A DNA stretch of 64,000 nt from Anaerolineae bacterium (GCA_026645945.1 JAPKMO010000003.1:25319-89318); one strand, 5' to 3'; counted from the first letter of the stretch, positions 50,249-59,792 are shown. The notes: generated by a model from the letters alone, not told the origin. Numbers and translations are program-made.

Positions 50249-52105
50249 GTGATTTTGGCTGTTGAACATGTCGAAACCAAACTGGCGCTGGAATACGAGG
50301 CCATCCGGCGGCGGGAATATGAGTTAATTACGCGCCTGCTGGATGTGCTGCCGACGGTGGATAACCTGCCGGAGGAGCGGCTGGCGCAGGTGCGCGACGC
50401 GCTGTTTCATGCCGACCATCCCTTCCTGGTGGTGCTGGTCGGGCCGTTTAGCTCCGGCAAATCCAGCATCATCAATGCCTTGCTCGGCCAGCCGGATTTG
50501 CTGGCTGTTGGCCCGGTGCCGACCACCGACCGCATCAGCATCCTGCGTTGGGGCGAAAACGCTGAACGGATGACCTCCGCCGGCGAAGTGGATACGGTGT
50601 TTTATCCCTCGCCGCTGCTGCAAAAGGTCAGCCTGGTAGATACGCCGGGGCTGGAGTCCATTTTCCAGAAGCACGAGGAAACCACGCGCCGGTTTTTGCA
50701 CCGTGCCGACGTGGTGCTGCTGGTGATGCTGGCGACCCAGGCCATGACCGCGCGCAACCTGGAATACCTGCAAACGCTCAAAGAATACGGCAAGAAGGTT
50801 ATCCTCGTCATCAACCAGGCCGACCTGCTGACGGCGGAAGATGCCGAGGCCGTCCGTGAATACGTGCTTGACCAGAGCCAGGCGCAGCTTGGATACAAGC
50901 CGGATGTTTGGCTGGTATCGGCGCGGCAGGGGCTGGCGGCCTACCAAAACGGCGAACTGAACCGCGCCAACTGGAAAGCCAGCGGCCTGAGCCGGATTGA
51001 AGAATATGTGGATGACCAGTTAAACGACGTGGCGCGGCTGCGGCAGAAGCTCCAGACACCGCTGCAAATCGCCCAGAACGTGAACCAGGCTGCGCTGGAC
51101 GCTGTGCGCGCCAATCAGGCGGCGCTCGACCATTACCAGGGCATTTCCAGCAATATCGAACAGCAGTTGGCGGCGCAGAAGCGCGAACAGGAAAAAGTCA
51201 TCCGCGAAATCAGCGCAGAAGTCAGCGATCGGTTCGGCACGGCGGCCATGCGCGGCAGCGAAGCCGTTCAGGACATTTTTCGATTGGGGCAGGCGTTCCT
51301 TTCGGTGTGGCGGGGCGTGCTGGAACTGGTCGGCCTGTCCGGGCTGCTGCGGCGCGGCGGCGGGCGCTCGTACATCAAAACCGCTTTCGAGCGACGCAAG
51401 GCCTTCGAGCCAATCGGTGAACTGCCCGGTGTGGTAGACAAACTCGCGCCGCGCCTGGAAGGTAAGGACATCCAGGATATTGATGATTTAGTGAAATATG
51501 CCCGGCGCGAGATTGACGCGCTGCCGCCGGCCATTCGTGGTAAGGTGATCGGCAGCATTCAGCCGCCGCAGAAGTACGACCGTTCGGCGCTGCAAGACGT
51601 TCGCCCGGCACTGGAAGCCCTTGAAGATGAAGCGAAACGGGTCGAAACCGACCGCCTGGAGCAGACGCTCCGCAATGCGCTGATGTACCTGGCGGCTTTT
51701 GAGGCGCTTCTCATCATCCTGATCGTGTTCGTGCTGGCCGGCGGCGGCAATCTGGTCGCGCCGGAGAACCAGGGAACGCTGGTCGCTTTTATCGTGCTGG
51801 TTGGGCTGGCGCTGCTGGGGCTGCTGTTCATGCCGCTGCGTGGCCGCCTGCTGGAGTCCGCCTATACCAACCGGATGTTAAAATTACAGGCGCGGTATAT
51901 CGAAACGCTGACGAAGGCCGCCGATAAACAGATCGAATATGGGATGCGCCTGCGCCGGGATGCGATTCTGCCGCTCACCCGTTTGATCGAAGCGCAGACG
52001 CAGATACAAAGCGAACAACTATCGCAGTTACAAACCGCCCAGCAGGAGATGGTCAGCATCGAAGGGGCGCTGACGGCGCTGGGGCGCAAACGTCTACCGT
52101 TGTGA
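50249..52105 (+). CDS. bacterial dynamin-like GTPase
   Basis: GPFSSGKSSIINALLG P-loop, PTTDRISILR, DTPGLES, VINQADLL; C-terminal TM segments. Confidence 0.9.
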   Translation: MILAVEHVETKLALEYEAIRRREYELITRLLDVLPTVDNLPEERLAQVRDALFHADHPFLVVLVGPFSSGKSSIINALLGQPDLLAVGPVPTTDRISILRWGENAERMTSAGEVDTVFYPSPLLQKVSLVDTPGLESIFQKHEETTRRFLHRADVVLLVMLATQAMTARNLEYLQTLKEYGKKVILVINQADLLTAEDAEAVREYVLDQSQAQLGYKPDVWLVSARQGLAAYQNGELNRANWKASGLSRIEEYVDDQLNDVARLRQKLQTPLQIAQNVNQAALDAVRANQAALDHYQGISSNIEQQLAAQKREQEKVIREISAEVSDRFGTAAMRGSEAVQDIFRLGQAFLSVWRGVLELVGLSGLLRRGGGRSYIKTAFERRKAFEPIGELPGVVDKLAPRLEGKDIQDIDDLVKYARREIDALPPAIRGKVIGSIQPPQKYDRSALQDVRPALEALEDEAKRVETDRLEQTLRNALMYLAAFEALLIILIVFVLAGGGNLVAPENQGTLVAFIVLVGLALLGLLFMPLRGRLLESAYTNRMLKLQARYIETLTKAADKQIEYGMRLRRDAILPLTRLIEAQTQIQSEQLSQLQTAQQEMVSIEGALTALGRKRLPL

Positions 52106-53880
52106 GGAACACCTTGAATACGCTTGATGGAACGCTGGCAGCACTCCGGGAATCGGAGATTCGGTTATTGATGGATGTCGGCACGACGCTGGCGGAAATG
52201 GGCGAAAGCGCCCAGGAAGACCGCCGCCGTCTGCTGGACGTGGCGCAGGACCTGCGCGATATGTTCTTCCTGGTGGTTGTCATCGGGGAGTTTAACGCCG
52301 GGAAATCCACTTTTATCAATGCCCTGGTGGGGGAGAACCTGCTGCCGGTCGGCGTCACCCCCACGACCGAAGTGATTGAACTAATCCGCTACGGCGACAC
52401 CGCCAACCGCAAGCCGCTGATGCGGGAGGACGGCATCCGGGAATGGACGCACCCCAACACCGGCGCGCCGGGCGTGGCGCTGGTGGATACACCCGGAACG
52501 GGGTCAGTTTTCCAGAAGCACGAAAAAACCGCCAAATCCTTCCTGCACCGCAGCGATCTGGTGGTATTTGTCGTTTCGGCCAAACGCGCGTTTGCCGAAA
52601 CGGAGCGCCTGTACCTGGAGCTGGCGAAAAACTACGGCAAAAAGATCATCCTGGTCATCAACCAGATTGATCTGCTGCAACCCAAAGAACAGACCGAAGT
52701 CCGCCGCTTCATCGAACGGCAGGTGGAAGAACTGCTTGATCTGCGCCCGCTGCTGTTTATGGCTTCGGCCAAAGAGGCGCTGGCTGCTGCCCAGGGCGGC
52801 CAGCCAACCGTCGGCGATCTGGGCGGAGTTGAGGCGGTGCGGGCGCACCTGCGCGGCGTGTTCAGCGAAGCACCGCCCGCCAAACAAAAACTGCTGGCGC
52901 AGCTTGACCTGGCCGAACGGCTGGTGAAAAAATACCAGGATGAGGTGCAGCGTAAAGCCGACCTGGTGAGCGCGGATACGGCCAAAGTGCGCGAAGTTGA
53001 GCGCGAGCTGGAGCAGCAGTCGTTAGGGCTGGATACGCAGTTGAAGGCCGCCCGCGCCGACGTTGACCGTGTGTTTGAAGGGATGCGCCAGCGCGGCATG
53101 GCCTTCATTGACAGCCACCTTTCGGTGAGCAAAATCGGGCGCGCGCCGAAGCGCGAAGTTTTGCAGGCCGAGTTTCAGGAAGTGGTGGTGGGCCGGGCGC
53201 TGCGGGACATCAACGAAGCGACCGGCGGCTACATCAATGCCGTCATTGATAGCAGCCGCCTGTACTGGCGCAGCGTCATTGACCGGCTGAACCAGCTCCG
53301 CGACCTGATGGCGCAGGAAGTCACCGGGCTGGACGCGGGCGTATACGCCGAACAGCGCGAAAGCCTGGAAGAAGCGATACGGATTGCGGAAACCGAACTG
53401 CGTTCGTATTCAACCGGGCGGGTGGTGGCGGAAATTCAGGATTTGTTCCAGACCAACATGAGCGGTTTCGTCAGTACGGCGGGCGTGACCGTCGTCGGCC
53501 TCATCATCATTCTGCTGGAAATCGTGACCAAAACCGCGCTGATCGCCGGCCCGGTCGGGGCGCTTGTCCCGCCGGTGACGATTGCCGTGACCGGCCTGAG
53601 CGGCTTTTTTGCCTGGCGTTATTATCGCCGCGTTTCCCGTGATGCCAAAGACAGCCTGCACGCCCGGATTGACCACCTGGAAAAGTCGTATCATGCCGCG
53701 CTGGATGACCTGACGCTGAAGGAACGCAGCCGCCTGACGCAGTACGGCAAGCAGGTACTCACGCCGATTTTCAGCCGTCTGGAGGTGCTGGCGCAGCGGT
53801 ACGCCGCGCAAAGCGCCGCCCTGCGCGCGCACCTGACGCAGATAGCTACCCTGCGCGAAGGTATCGAAAAGAGCCGATAG
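52102..53880 (+). CDS. bacterial dynamin-like GTPase (second of a pair)
   Basis: GEFNAGKSTFINALVG, TPTTEVIELIRYG, DTPGTGSVF, VINQIDLL; TM hairpin TALIAGPVGALVPPVTIAVTGLSGFFAW; 4-nt overlap with the first. Confidence 0.9.
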   Translation: MRNTLNTLDGTLAALRESEIRLLMDVGTTLAEMGESAQEDRRRLLDVAQDLRDMFFLVVVIGEFNAGKSTFINALVGENLLPVGVTPTTEVIELIRYGDTANRKPLMREDGIREWTHPNTGAPGVALVDTPGTGSVFQKHEKTAKSFLHRSDLVVFVVSAKRAFAETERLYLELAKNYGKKIILVINQIDLLQPKEQTEVRRFIERQVEELLDLRPLLFMASAKEALAAAQGGQPTVGDLGGVEAVRAHLRGVFSEAPPAKQKLLAQLDLAERLVKKYQDEVQRKADLVSADTAKVREVERELEQQSLGLDTQLKAARADVDRVFEGMRQRGMAFIDSHLSVSKIGRAPKREVLQAEFQEVVVGRALRDINEATGGYINAVIDSSRLYWRSVIDRLNQLRDLMAQEVTGLDAGVYAEQRESLEEAIRIAETELRSYSTGRVVAEIQDLFQTNMSGFVSTAGVTVVGLIIILLEIVTKTALIAGPVGALVPPVTIAVTGLSGFFAWRYYRRVSRDAKDSLHARIDHLEKSYHAALDDLTLKERSRLTQYGKQVLTPIFSRLEVLAQRYAAQSAALRAHLTQIATLREGIEKSR

Positions 53881-54003
53881 CATCACCGCGTATCCGAATA
53901 TTGCGGGGCGAACCACAAGGGTTCGCCCTTTTTTGCATTGTTGTTATAAGTCGTTATGCTAAAGACAACGCGGTGAGTATGTGGAGAGAGGTATTGATAA
54001 TTT

Positions 54004-55569
54004 ATGGCTACGTCAAGTTTTACGATTCCCAGTTTGATTTTGAAGCAGTTGTATACGTTTGGCAGTTTGAAAAATGTGGACGGCGGCGTGCAGTTTTCGA
54101 TCAAAAACCGGCTCAGCGATGCCGGGTTTGCCCGGCTGGTTAATGTCCGCATCCGTGAGCGTGACATCCCGCTCGATCAAGTCCGCATTGATATGGGCGA
54201 AGGGCGCGTGCTGACGCCGCAGCAGATCACGCCGGAAACGCCGATTGATTTTCCACTGCGAAAAACTCTGGATGTATACGTGCGGGGGGAACATCTGCCA
54301 CTCGGCAAACACGAAATCGAAGTGACGTTCGAGGCCACGCCGTTCGGCGAATTGACTCTTAAGGTCGAGGATGCCATCACCGAAGCTGACGACCATCTCA
54401 TCCGCCTGCCGCGCAGCGAACGTGACGATTATGACCTGGAAATTATTGAAGAACGGCAGCGGTTCGTCCGGGACTTCAGCGGCGCGGCGCTGGAGCATGT
54501 CGGGAAATTTTCGTTTGATCCGCATCTCGCCAAAGGCAATATCGAACACTTCACCGGCGTGGCGCAGATTCCGCTTGGTTTTGCCGGGCCGATACGCATC
54601 AACGGCGAATATGCCCTGGGCGATTTTCTCATCCCGCTGGCGACTTCCGAAGGCACGCTGGTGGCGTCGTACAATCGCGGCATCAAGGTCGTCAACCTGT
54701 GCGGCGGCGTCAAGTGTACGGTGGTGGGGGACGCCATGCAGCGCGCGCCGGTGTTCGTGATGGAGGACGCGCGCGCCGGGCGCGACCTGCTGCAATGGGT
54801 GGATGCGCACCTCGACCAGATTCGGTACGAGGCCGAGGCGACCTCGCACGTGGCGCGTTTGCAGTATATTGACCCGTATCTCGCCAACAAATTCGTTTAT
54901 CTGCGTTTCAACTTTTCCACCGGGGACGCCGCCGGGCAGAACATGGTCGGTCGGGCGACATTCGCGGCGTGCAGTTGGATACTCGACCATTACGAAGGTA
55001 AGGACAAAATCAGACATTTTTATCTGGAGTCGAACTTCGCCACCGACAAAAAAGCCTCGCAGGTGAACATCATGCGGACGCGCGGCAAGCGCGTGACGGC
55101 GGAGGTGGTGGTCAAACGCGATGTGCTGTTACAGCAGATGCGCGTGACGCCGGAAAGCCTGCACTATCATTCGATGGTGTCGAACGTCGGCGCGTTTCTC
55201 TCCGGGGCGAACAACAACGGCGCGCATTCGCCCAACGCGATCACGGCCATTTTCATCGCCACCGGTCAGGATGTGGCGAACGTGGCCGAATCGTCCGCCG
55301 GCATCCTGTACACGGAACTGACGCCGGAGGGCGACCTGTACGTTTCGCTGACCATCCCTTCGCTGATCGTGGCGACTTACGGCGGCGGGACGGGGCTGCC
55401 GACCCAGCGCGAGTGCCTGGAAGTGCTGGGCTGTTCCGGCAAGGGTAAGGTCAATAAGCTAGCGGAGATCATTGCCGGGGTGGCGCTGGCCGGTGAACTG
55501 TCGCTGGGTGCGGCCATTTCATCGTCGGACTGGGTATCCAGCCACGAAAAATACGGGCGCAACCGTTAA
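54004..55569 (+). CDS. hydroxymethylglutaryl-CoA reductase with N-terminal extension
   Basis: ENIEHFTG-type motif (KGNIEHFTGVAQIPLGFAGPIRINGEY), PLATSEGTLVASYNRG, GRATFAACSW, GAHSPNAITAIFIATGQDVANVAES, YGGGTGLPTQRECLEVLG. Confidence 0.92.
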   Translation: MATSSFTIPSLILKQLYTFGSLKNVDGGVQFSIKNRLSDAGFARLVNVRIRERDIPLDQVRIDMGEGRVLTPQQITPETPIDFPLRKTLDVYVRGEHLPLGKHEIEVTFEATPFGELTLKVEDAITEADDHLIRLPRSERDDYDLEIIEERQRFVRDFSGAALEHVGKFSFDPHLAKGNIEHFTGVAQIPLGFAGPIRINGEYALGDFLIPLATSEGTLVASYNRGIKVVNLCGGVKCTVVGDAMQRAPVFVMEDARAGRDLLQWVDAHLDQIRYEAEATSHVARLQYIDPYLANKFVYLRFNFSTGDAAGQNMVGRATFAACSWILDHYEGKDKIRHFYLESNFATDKKASQVNIMRTRGKRVTAEVVVKRDVLLQQMRVTPESLHYHSMVSNVGAFLSGANNNGAHSPNAITAIFIATGQDVANVAESSAGILYTELTPEGDLYVSLTIPSLIVATYGGGTGLPTQRECLEVLGCSGKGKVNKLAEIIAGVALAGELSLGAAISSSDWVSSHEKYGRNR

Positions 55570-55637
55570 GTGGATTTGTGGCCGCCGGCGCGGAGCGTAT
55601 TTTCGCGCCGGCCTAATTTTAAAGAGCTGTTTAAACC

Positions 55638-56117
55638 ATGTCTCTTTATCAACAAGCTGAGGCAGTTTTTTACCTGCTGGTGGCGGCGGCGCTCAGTATG
55701 CTCATCGGGCTTGACCGCGAGCGCCATTACCAGCCCGCCGGGCTGCGAACCCATATGCTGGTGGGCTTGGGCGCGTGCCTGTTCACCATGCTTTCGGTCT
55801 GGGCGTTCCCGGAAGGCGACCCGGCGCGCATCGCGGCGCAGATCGTCAGCGGCATCGGCTTCATCGGTGCGGGGACGATTCTCCAGCGTAAGGGAAGCGT
55901 TCACCATTTAACGACGGCGGCAAGCATCTGGGCGACGGCGGCGGTCGGGATGGCCGTCGGCGCGGGCGCGTGGTTTCTGGCGCTGAGCGCGTCGGTCATC
56001 ATCTGGATTATTCTGGCGATCATCCGCGTTTTTACCAAATACAGCCGTCCGCGCCGCCGTGTGAAGCGCGAGAATATGCTCAAGGAAGCGAGTGAATCGA
56101 ACGAAGCTGAGCAATAA
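55638..56117 (+). CDS. MgtC/SapB-family membrane protein
   Basis: LIGLDRERHYQPAGLRTHMLVGLGACLFTMLSVWAF; QIVSGIGFIGAGTILQ. Confidence 0.93.
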   Translation: MSLYQQAEAVFYLLVAAALSMLIGLDRERHYQPAGLRTHMLVGLGACLFTMLSVWAFPEGDPARIAAQIVSGIGFIGAGTILQRKGSVHHLTTAASIWATAAVGMAVGAGAWFLALSASVIIWIILAIIRVFTKYSRPRRRVKRENMLKEASESNEAEQ

Positions 56118-57117
56118 GCGGTTCGACATCCGGTTCACGGTCAAAACGCGGCGGGCCAAGCGGGTCGCTGATTTCGTCCTCGCCCAGCAGGGCATGGGCG
56201 ATGTTCCGCACGCCGTGCGCCAGCGCCTCCAGGTTGTAGCCGCCTTCCAGCACGAAAACGATTTTTCCCCCGCAAAATTGGTCGGCCATGCGTATCAGTT
56301 CTCGTGTAAGATGGGCGTATCCGGTTAAACTCAGCCGCATCCCGGCGAGGGGGTCTGTCCAGTGGGCGTCGAAACCGGCGGAAACCATTATCAATTCCGG
56401 CTGGAAACGCGCCGCCGCCGGCCACACCACCCGCTCGAAGATAGCGGCATAACTGCGGTCGCCATGCCCGGCAGCCAGGGGGATATTGATGGTGTAACCC
56501 CTGCCCCGCCCCCGGCCAGTATCCTCGGCAGCGCCCGTGCCAGGGTAAAAGGGGTACTGGTGGGTGGAAATAAACAGCACGCCGTCGTCGTCGTAAAACA
56601 TGGCTTCCGTGCCGTTGCCATGATGCACGTCAAAGTCCAGGATCATCAGCCGTTTAATGCCGTGCTGCTGCCGGGCGTAGTAGGCTGCGATGGGGACGTT
56701 GCCCAGCAGGCAGAAACCCATGCTGTAACCCGGCATGGCGTGATGCCCCGGCGGGCGAACGGCGGCCAAGCCGCTGCGCGCCCTGCTGCTGAGGACTTCC
56801 TCGACGGCCTGCACCACGCCGCCGGCTGAAAGCCGGGCGATGGTGTAACCGTTCGGCCCAATGTAGGTATCTGGGTTCAGGTGGGTGATCTGGTCTTGAA
56901 TGCGCTCGATTTTATTCAACAGGTCTAAATAGGGGCGGGTATGCACGGCAGCGACCCATTCTTCGGCCACCGGCTGGGCTTCCAGACGGCGCAAGCGGGC
57001 GCTCAGGCCGGTTGTATCAAGCTGCTGCCAGATGGCGCGGATGCGCCCGGCGTGTTCGGGGTGTCCTGGCAGGTCGTGTTCGACATAACGGGGATGTGTG
57101 ACATAAACGGTGGTCAT
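56080..57117 (-). CDS. histone deacetylase/AcuC-family protein
   Basis: RPPGHHAMPGYSMGFCLLGNVPIAAYYAR, ILDFDVHHGNGTEAMFYDDDGVLFISTHQYPFYPGTG, VSAGFDAHWTDPL. Confidence 0.95.
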   Translation of the reverse strand: MTTVYVTHPRYVEHDLPGHPEHAGRIRAIWQQLDTTGLSARLRRLEAQPVAEEWVAAVHTRPYLDLLNKIERIQDQITHLNPDTYIGPNGYTIARLSAGGVVQAVEEVLSSRARSGLAAVRPPGHHAMPGYSMGFCLLGNVPIAAYYARQQHGIKRLMILDFDVHHGNGTEAMFYDDDGVLFISTHQYPFYPGTGAAEDTGRGRGRGYTINIPLAAGHGDRSYAAIFERVVWPAAARFQPELIMVSAGFDAHWTDPLAGMRLSLTGYAHLTRELIRMADQFCGGKIVFVLEGGYNLEALAHGVRNIAHALLGEDEISDPLGPPRFDREPDVEPLIAQLRSIHSLP

Positions 57118-57167
57118 AACCGGCTGAACTCCTAATAACCGGCTGCTAAAACCTGCCGGCTCATGCG

Positions 57168-57274
57168 CTGATGGATAAATCCACCAGAGTGTGTCTGATC
57201 CTGAGTGGGATAGCAGGTTTCAACCCGCTGTCAGTGGGCTAAAGCCTCACTGTCTATCAGGCTTATTTATCCAT
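57168..57274. repeat. TIR-bounded repeat (ATGGATAAA...TTTATCCAT), dispersed family
   Basis: perfect 9 bp terminal inverted repeats; internal GTTTCAACCCGCTGTCAGTGGGCTAAAGCC; homologous to the reverse complement of 38912-38975. Confidence 0.7.
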
Positions 57275-57409
57275 GAGATTGTGACGGCAAATGAGTAATT
57301 CAGCAAGTACCCTTTCGATTTTGAGTAAAGATTTTTATAATGAGCTTACCCCCCGGTTAGTCATCATGTGCCTGAACCAGGGTTAGAGATTTCGAGGGGA
57401 TAAAACCAT

Positions 57410-58720
57410 ATGCAGTATGAACGTCTGGTGCAGTGGGCGCGCGATACCTGGGAAAAACGCTGGCCGGGGCGCGCGTACACAACGATCTGGGCGTCAACGG
57501 AATGCAGCAACATGATCGCTCAGAATCAGATTAAATCCGGGCGCAGGCTGCGCGGAAAAGCCCGCTACGATGGTGTGGAACAACTGGAATGTCCGGTCAT
57601 CGTCCCCATCAGCGACTATGGTTCGCGGGGCAAAAAGATGGTGCTGACGGCCACCGCCGGGGCATACATATTCAAGTTTTCGGTGGAAGGTGAAGACCCC
57701 TTCGAGGTCGTTTACGCCAGTTCATATTTTGACGATGACGTGCAGGATTTAACGGCAGTGGCGCTGGTTCCTTCCGGCAAGCTGGAAACCTGGGCGGCCT
57801 TCGAGTTCGCCTGCGCGCGGGCGGTGCGCCCCCGTATCCGCCGCCGCCGGGACGTGTATATCATCGGCGGCACGGATGCCTTTTTTGACCCGACGGTGGA
57901 TTGGGAAGATGTCATCCTGCCGGACGATTTAAAAGATGACCTGCTGGACGACATGGAGGCCTTCTTTACGAAAGGCGTGTACATCTACCGGCAGCTTAAA
58001 CTGGCCCCGTTCCGCAAGCTGCTGCTGGCGGGCGTGCCGGGAACGGGCAAAACCATGCTGTGCGCGGCGATGGCGAAGCTGGCGATCAACCAGGGGCGCA
58101 TCGTCGTTTATGTGTCCGGCTCCGACCGGGACGGCGCATCGTTCGAGAAAATCCAGCGCGCGCTCCAGGCGGTGACGGCGGCGCGCTACCCGGTTTTGCT
58201 GATCGTGGAGGAACTGGACGCTTATCTCCAGGGCGATGATAAAGCGCGGATTTTGAATGTCCTGGATGGGGTGGAGTCGCCCAACAACCCGGAAGGCGCG
58301 CTGATGCTGGCGACGACCAATTATCCCGAAGTGATTGACGAACGCATCGCTAAGCGGCCTGGCCGGCTCGACCGTATTTTCGTCATTCCGACCATTCAGG
58401 ACGACCATCATGCCGAGCAAATGCTGCGCTATTACATGGCGGACCAGTGGAAAGATGAACACCTGATGGTCATCCCGGAACTCATTAACCAGCCCGGCGC
58501 GTTTGTGCGCGAGGCGGCGCTGCACGCCCGGATGCTGGCGGCCCATGAACACCGCACTGAAGTGACGCTGGAGTACCTCCAGCAGTCTATTGACAGCCTG
58601 CTGCGGCAGGTTCGCTCCGGGAACGACTTTTTTAAGGAACGCCGCCCAATGGGGCTGGTGAGCAGCAATTCCGGCAAGGTGCCGCTGAAAAAACTGCCGC
58701 GATACAATCCGTTCGGATAA
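57410..58720 (+). CDS. BCS1-like AAA ATPase
   Basis: Walker A GVPGTGKT, Walker B LLIVEELDAY, ATTNYPEVIDERIAKRPGRLDRIF. Confidence 0.88.
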   Translation: MQYERLVQWARDTWEKRWPGRAYTTIWASTECSNMIAQNQIKSGRRLRGKARYDGVEQLECPVIVPISDYGSRGKKMVLTATAGAYIFKFSVEGEDPFEVVYASSYFDDDVQDLTAVALVPSGKLETWAAFEFACARAVRPRIRRRRDVYIIGGTDAFFDPTVDWEDVILPDDLKDDLLDDMEAFFTKGVYIYRQLKLAPFRKLLLAGVPGTGKTMLCAAMAKLAINQGRIVVYVSGSDRDGASFEKIQRALQAVTAARYPVLLIVEELDAYLQGDDKARILNVLDGVESPNNPEGALMLATTNYPEVIDERIAKRPGRLDRIFVIPTIQDDHHAEQMLRYYMADQWKDEHLMVIPELINQPGAFVREAALHARMLAAHEHRTEVTLEYLQQSIDSLLRQVRSGNDFFKERRPMGLVSSNSGKVPLKKLPRYNPFG

Positions 58721-58750
58721 CCGCCCACTAGTATATAAACCAGCTTAATC

Positions 58751-58890
58751 TGCATCCTGACAGCGCGGCAGTGGGCTTAAGAGTTTATCCGTAAACCCAC
58801 CAGACAGTGGGCTTAAGCCCACTGTTCTGCTATCAGATCAATCGGTTTGGTTTATGGATAGGTTCTAAGCCCACTGTCGGAGGCAGGCAT
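58751..58890. repeat. nested palindromic repeats
   Basis: outer CTGCATCCTGACAGCGCGGCAGTGGGCTTAAG...CTAAGCCCACTGTCGGAGGCAGG split by an insert carrying its own CAGTGGGCTTAAGCCCACTG and TTATCCGTAAACC/GGTTTATGGATA ends. Confidence 0.7.
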
Positions 58891-59017
58891 TCTCATCTTG
58901 TGGATGTACTAGGGCGGTTTTTTTATCCGCCGAATCCCCTGCGTTTTCCCGACTATACGGTATGAAATTTTTAACATAACCCGGCAAAAGTTTATCTTAT
59001 CTAACCCTTAGCGCGCA

Positions 59018-59035
59018 GGTTAGTAATATCTAACC
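59018..59035. promoter_or_regulatory. inverted repeat GGTTAG-TAATAT-CTAACC upstream of LysM gene
   Basis: perfect 6 bp half sites; a further CTAACC at 59001. Confidence 0.4.
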
Positions 59036-59095
59036 ACACACTTTCATAATTTTTATATCATAGAGATAGAGGTATTTGTCCGCAGCGATTAATCC

Positions 59096-59770
59096 GTGAG
59101 GATGTTTATGCGTAACCTTATCCGTTTACTGACCTTGACGCTCGTTCTGGCGAGCGTGCTGGCGTGGGGAATGACGCCGGTTCGCGCCGAGTGCGGCGTG
59201 TACCATACCGTTCAGGCCGGGCAAAACCTGTTTCGGATTTCCCTGCGTTACGGGGTGAGCATGGAGGCTATCGCCGCCGCCAACGGCATCGCCGATGTTC
59301 GCCGTATTTATGCCGGTCAGACGCTTTACATTCCGTGCAGCGGGGGCGCGAGTTCCGCCGCTGCGACGACGGCCACCACCGTCACCACGACCGTTACCAC
59401 CACCGTCACGACGGTAGTTGTGCCGCCGGCGGCAGCCGACCCCGCGGCGGCGGTGAACTGCGCGGGCTTCCGCGCCACGTCGCCGCTGGATGGTTTCCCG
59501 AACGGCGAGACGACTTTTTACTGGGACCCACCTCGGTCGGGCAACATCACCCATTATCAGGTCTACGTGCTGAATGAAAACGGCCAGCTTGTGACCGGGC
59601 TGGACGTACCCGGCGGCATCACCAAGACGCGCGGGAACATGGAACTGGCCGCTATCGGGCGCGGCATCAACTTCTCCTGGTATGTAGTGGCGCTGGATGA
59701 CAGCGGCGAAGTCTGCCGGTCGCAGACGGTGCGCTTGCGCCGCGAGTGGTCGGACTCGATGGGGTCGTAG
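59096..59770 (+). CDS. secreted LysM-domain protein
   Basis: signal peptide; YHTVQAGQNLFRISLRYGVSMEAIAAANGIADVRRIYAGQTLYIPC. Confidence 0.88.
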   Translation: MRMFMRNLIRLLTLTLVLASVLAWGMTPVRAECGVYHTVQAGQNLFRISLRYGVSMEAIAAANGIADVRRIYAGQTLYIPCSGGASSAAATTATTVTTTVTTTVTTVVVPPAAADPAAAVNCAGFRATSPLDGFPNGETTFYWDPPRSGNITHYQVYVLNENGQLVTGLDVPGGITKTRGNMELAAIGRGINFSWYVVALDDSGEVCRSQTVRLRREWSDSMGS

Positions 59771-59792
59771 GGCAGCGGCCTCTGGTGTGTCC

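Noticed and set aside
56080-56117. 38-nt convergent overlap between mgtC and the HDAC-family gene as a regulatory antisense device
   Set aside because: Short 3' overlaps are common in compact genomes; no further evidence
59370-59420. ACC/ACG triplet-rich stretch in the LysM protein as a functional DNA repeat
   Set aside because: Simply encodes a Thr-rich linker (TTATTVTTTVTTTVTTVVV) in a secreted protein
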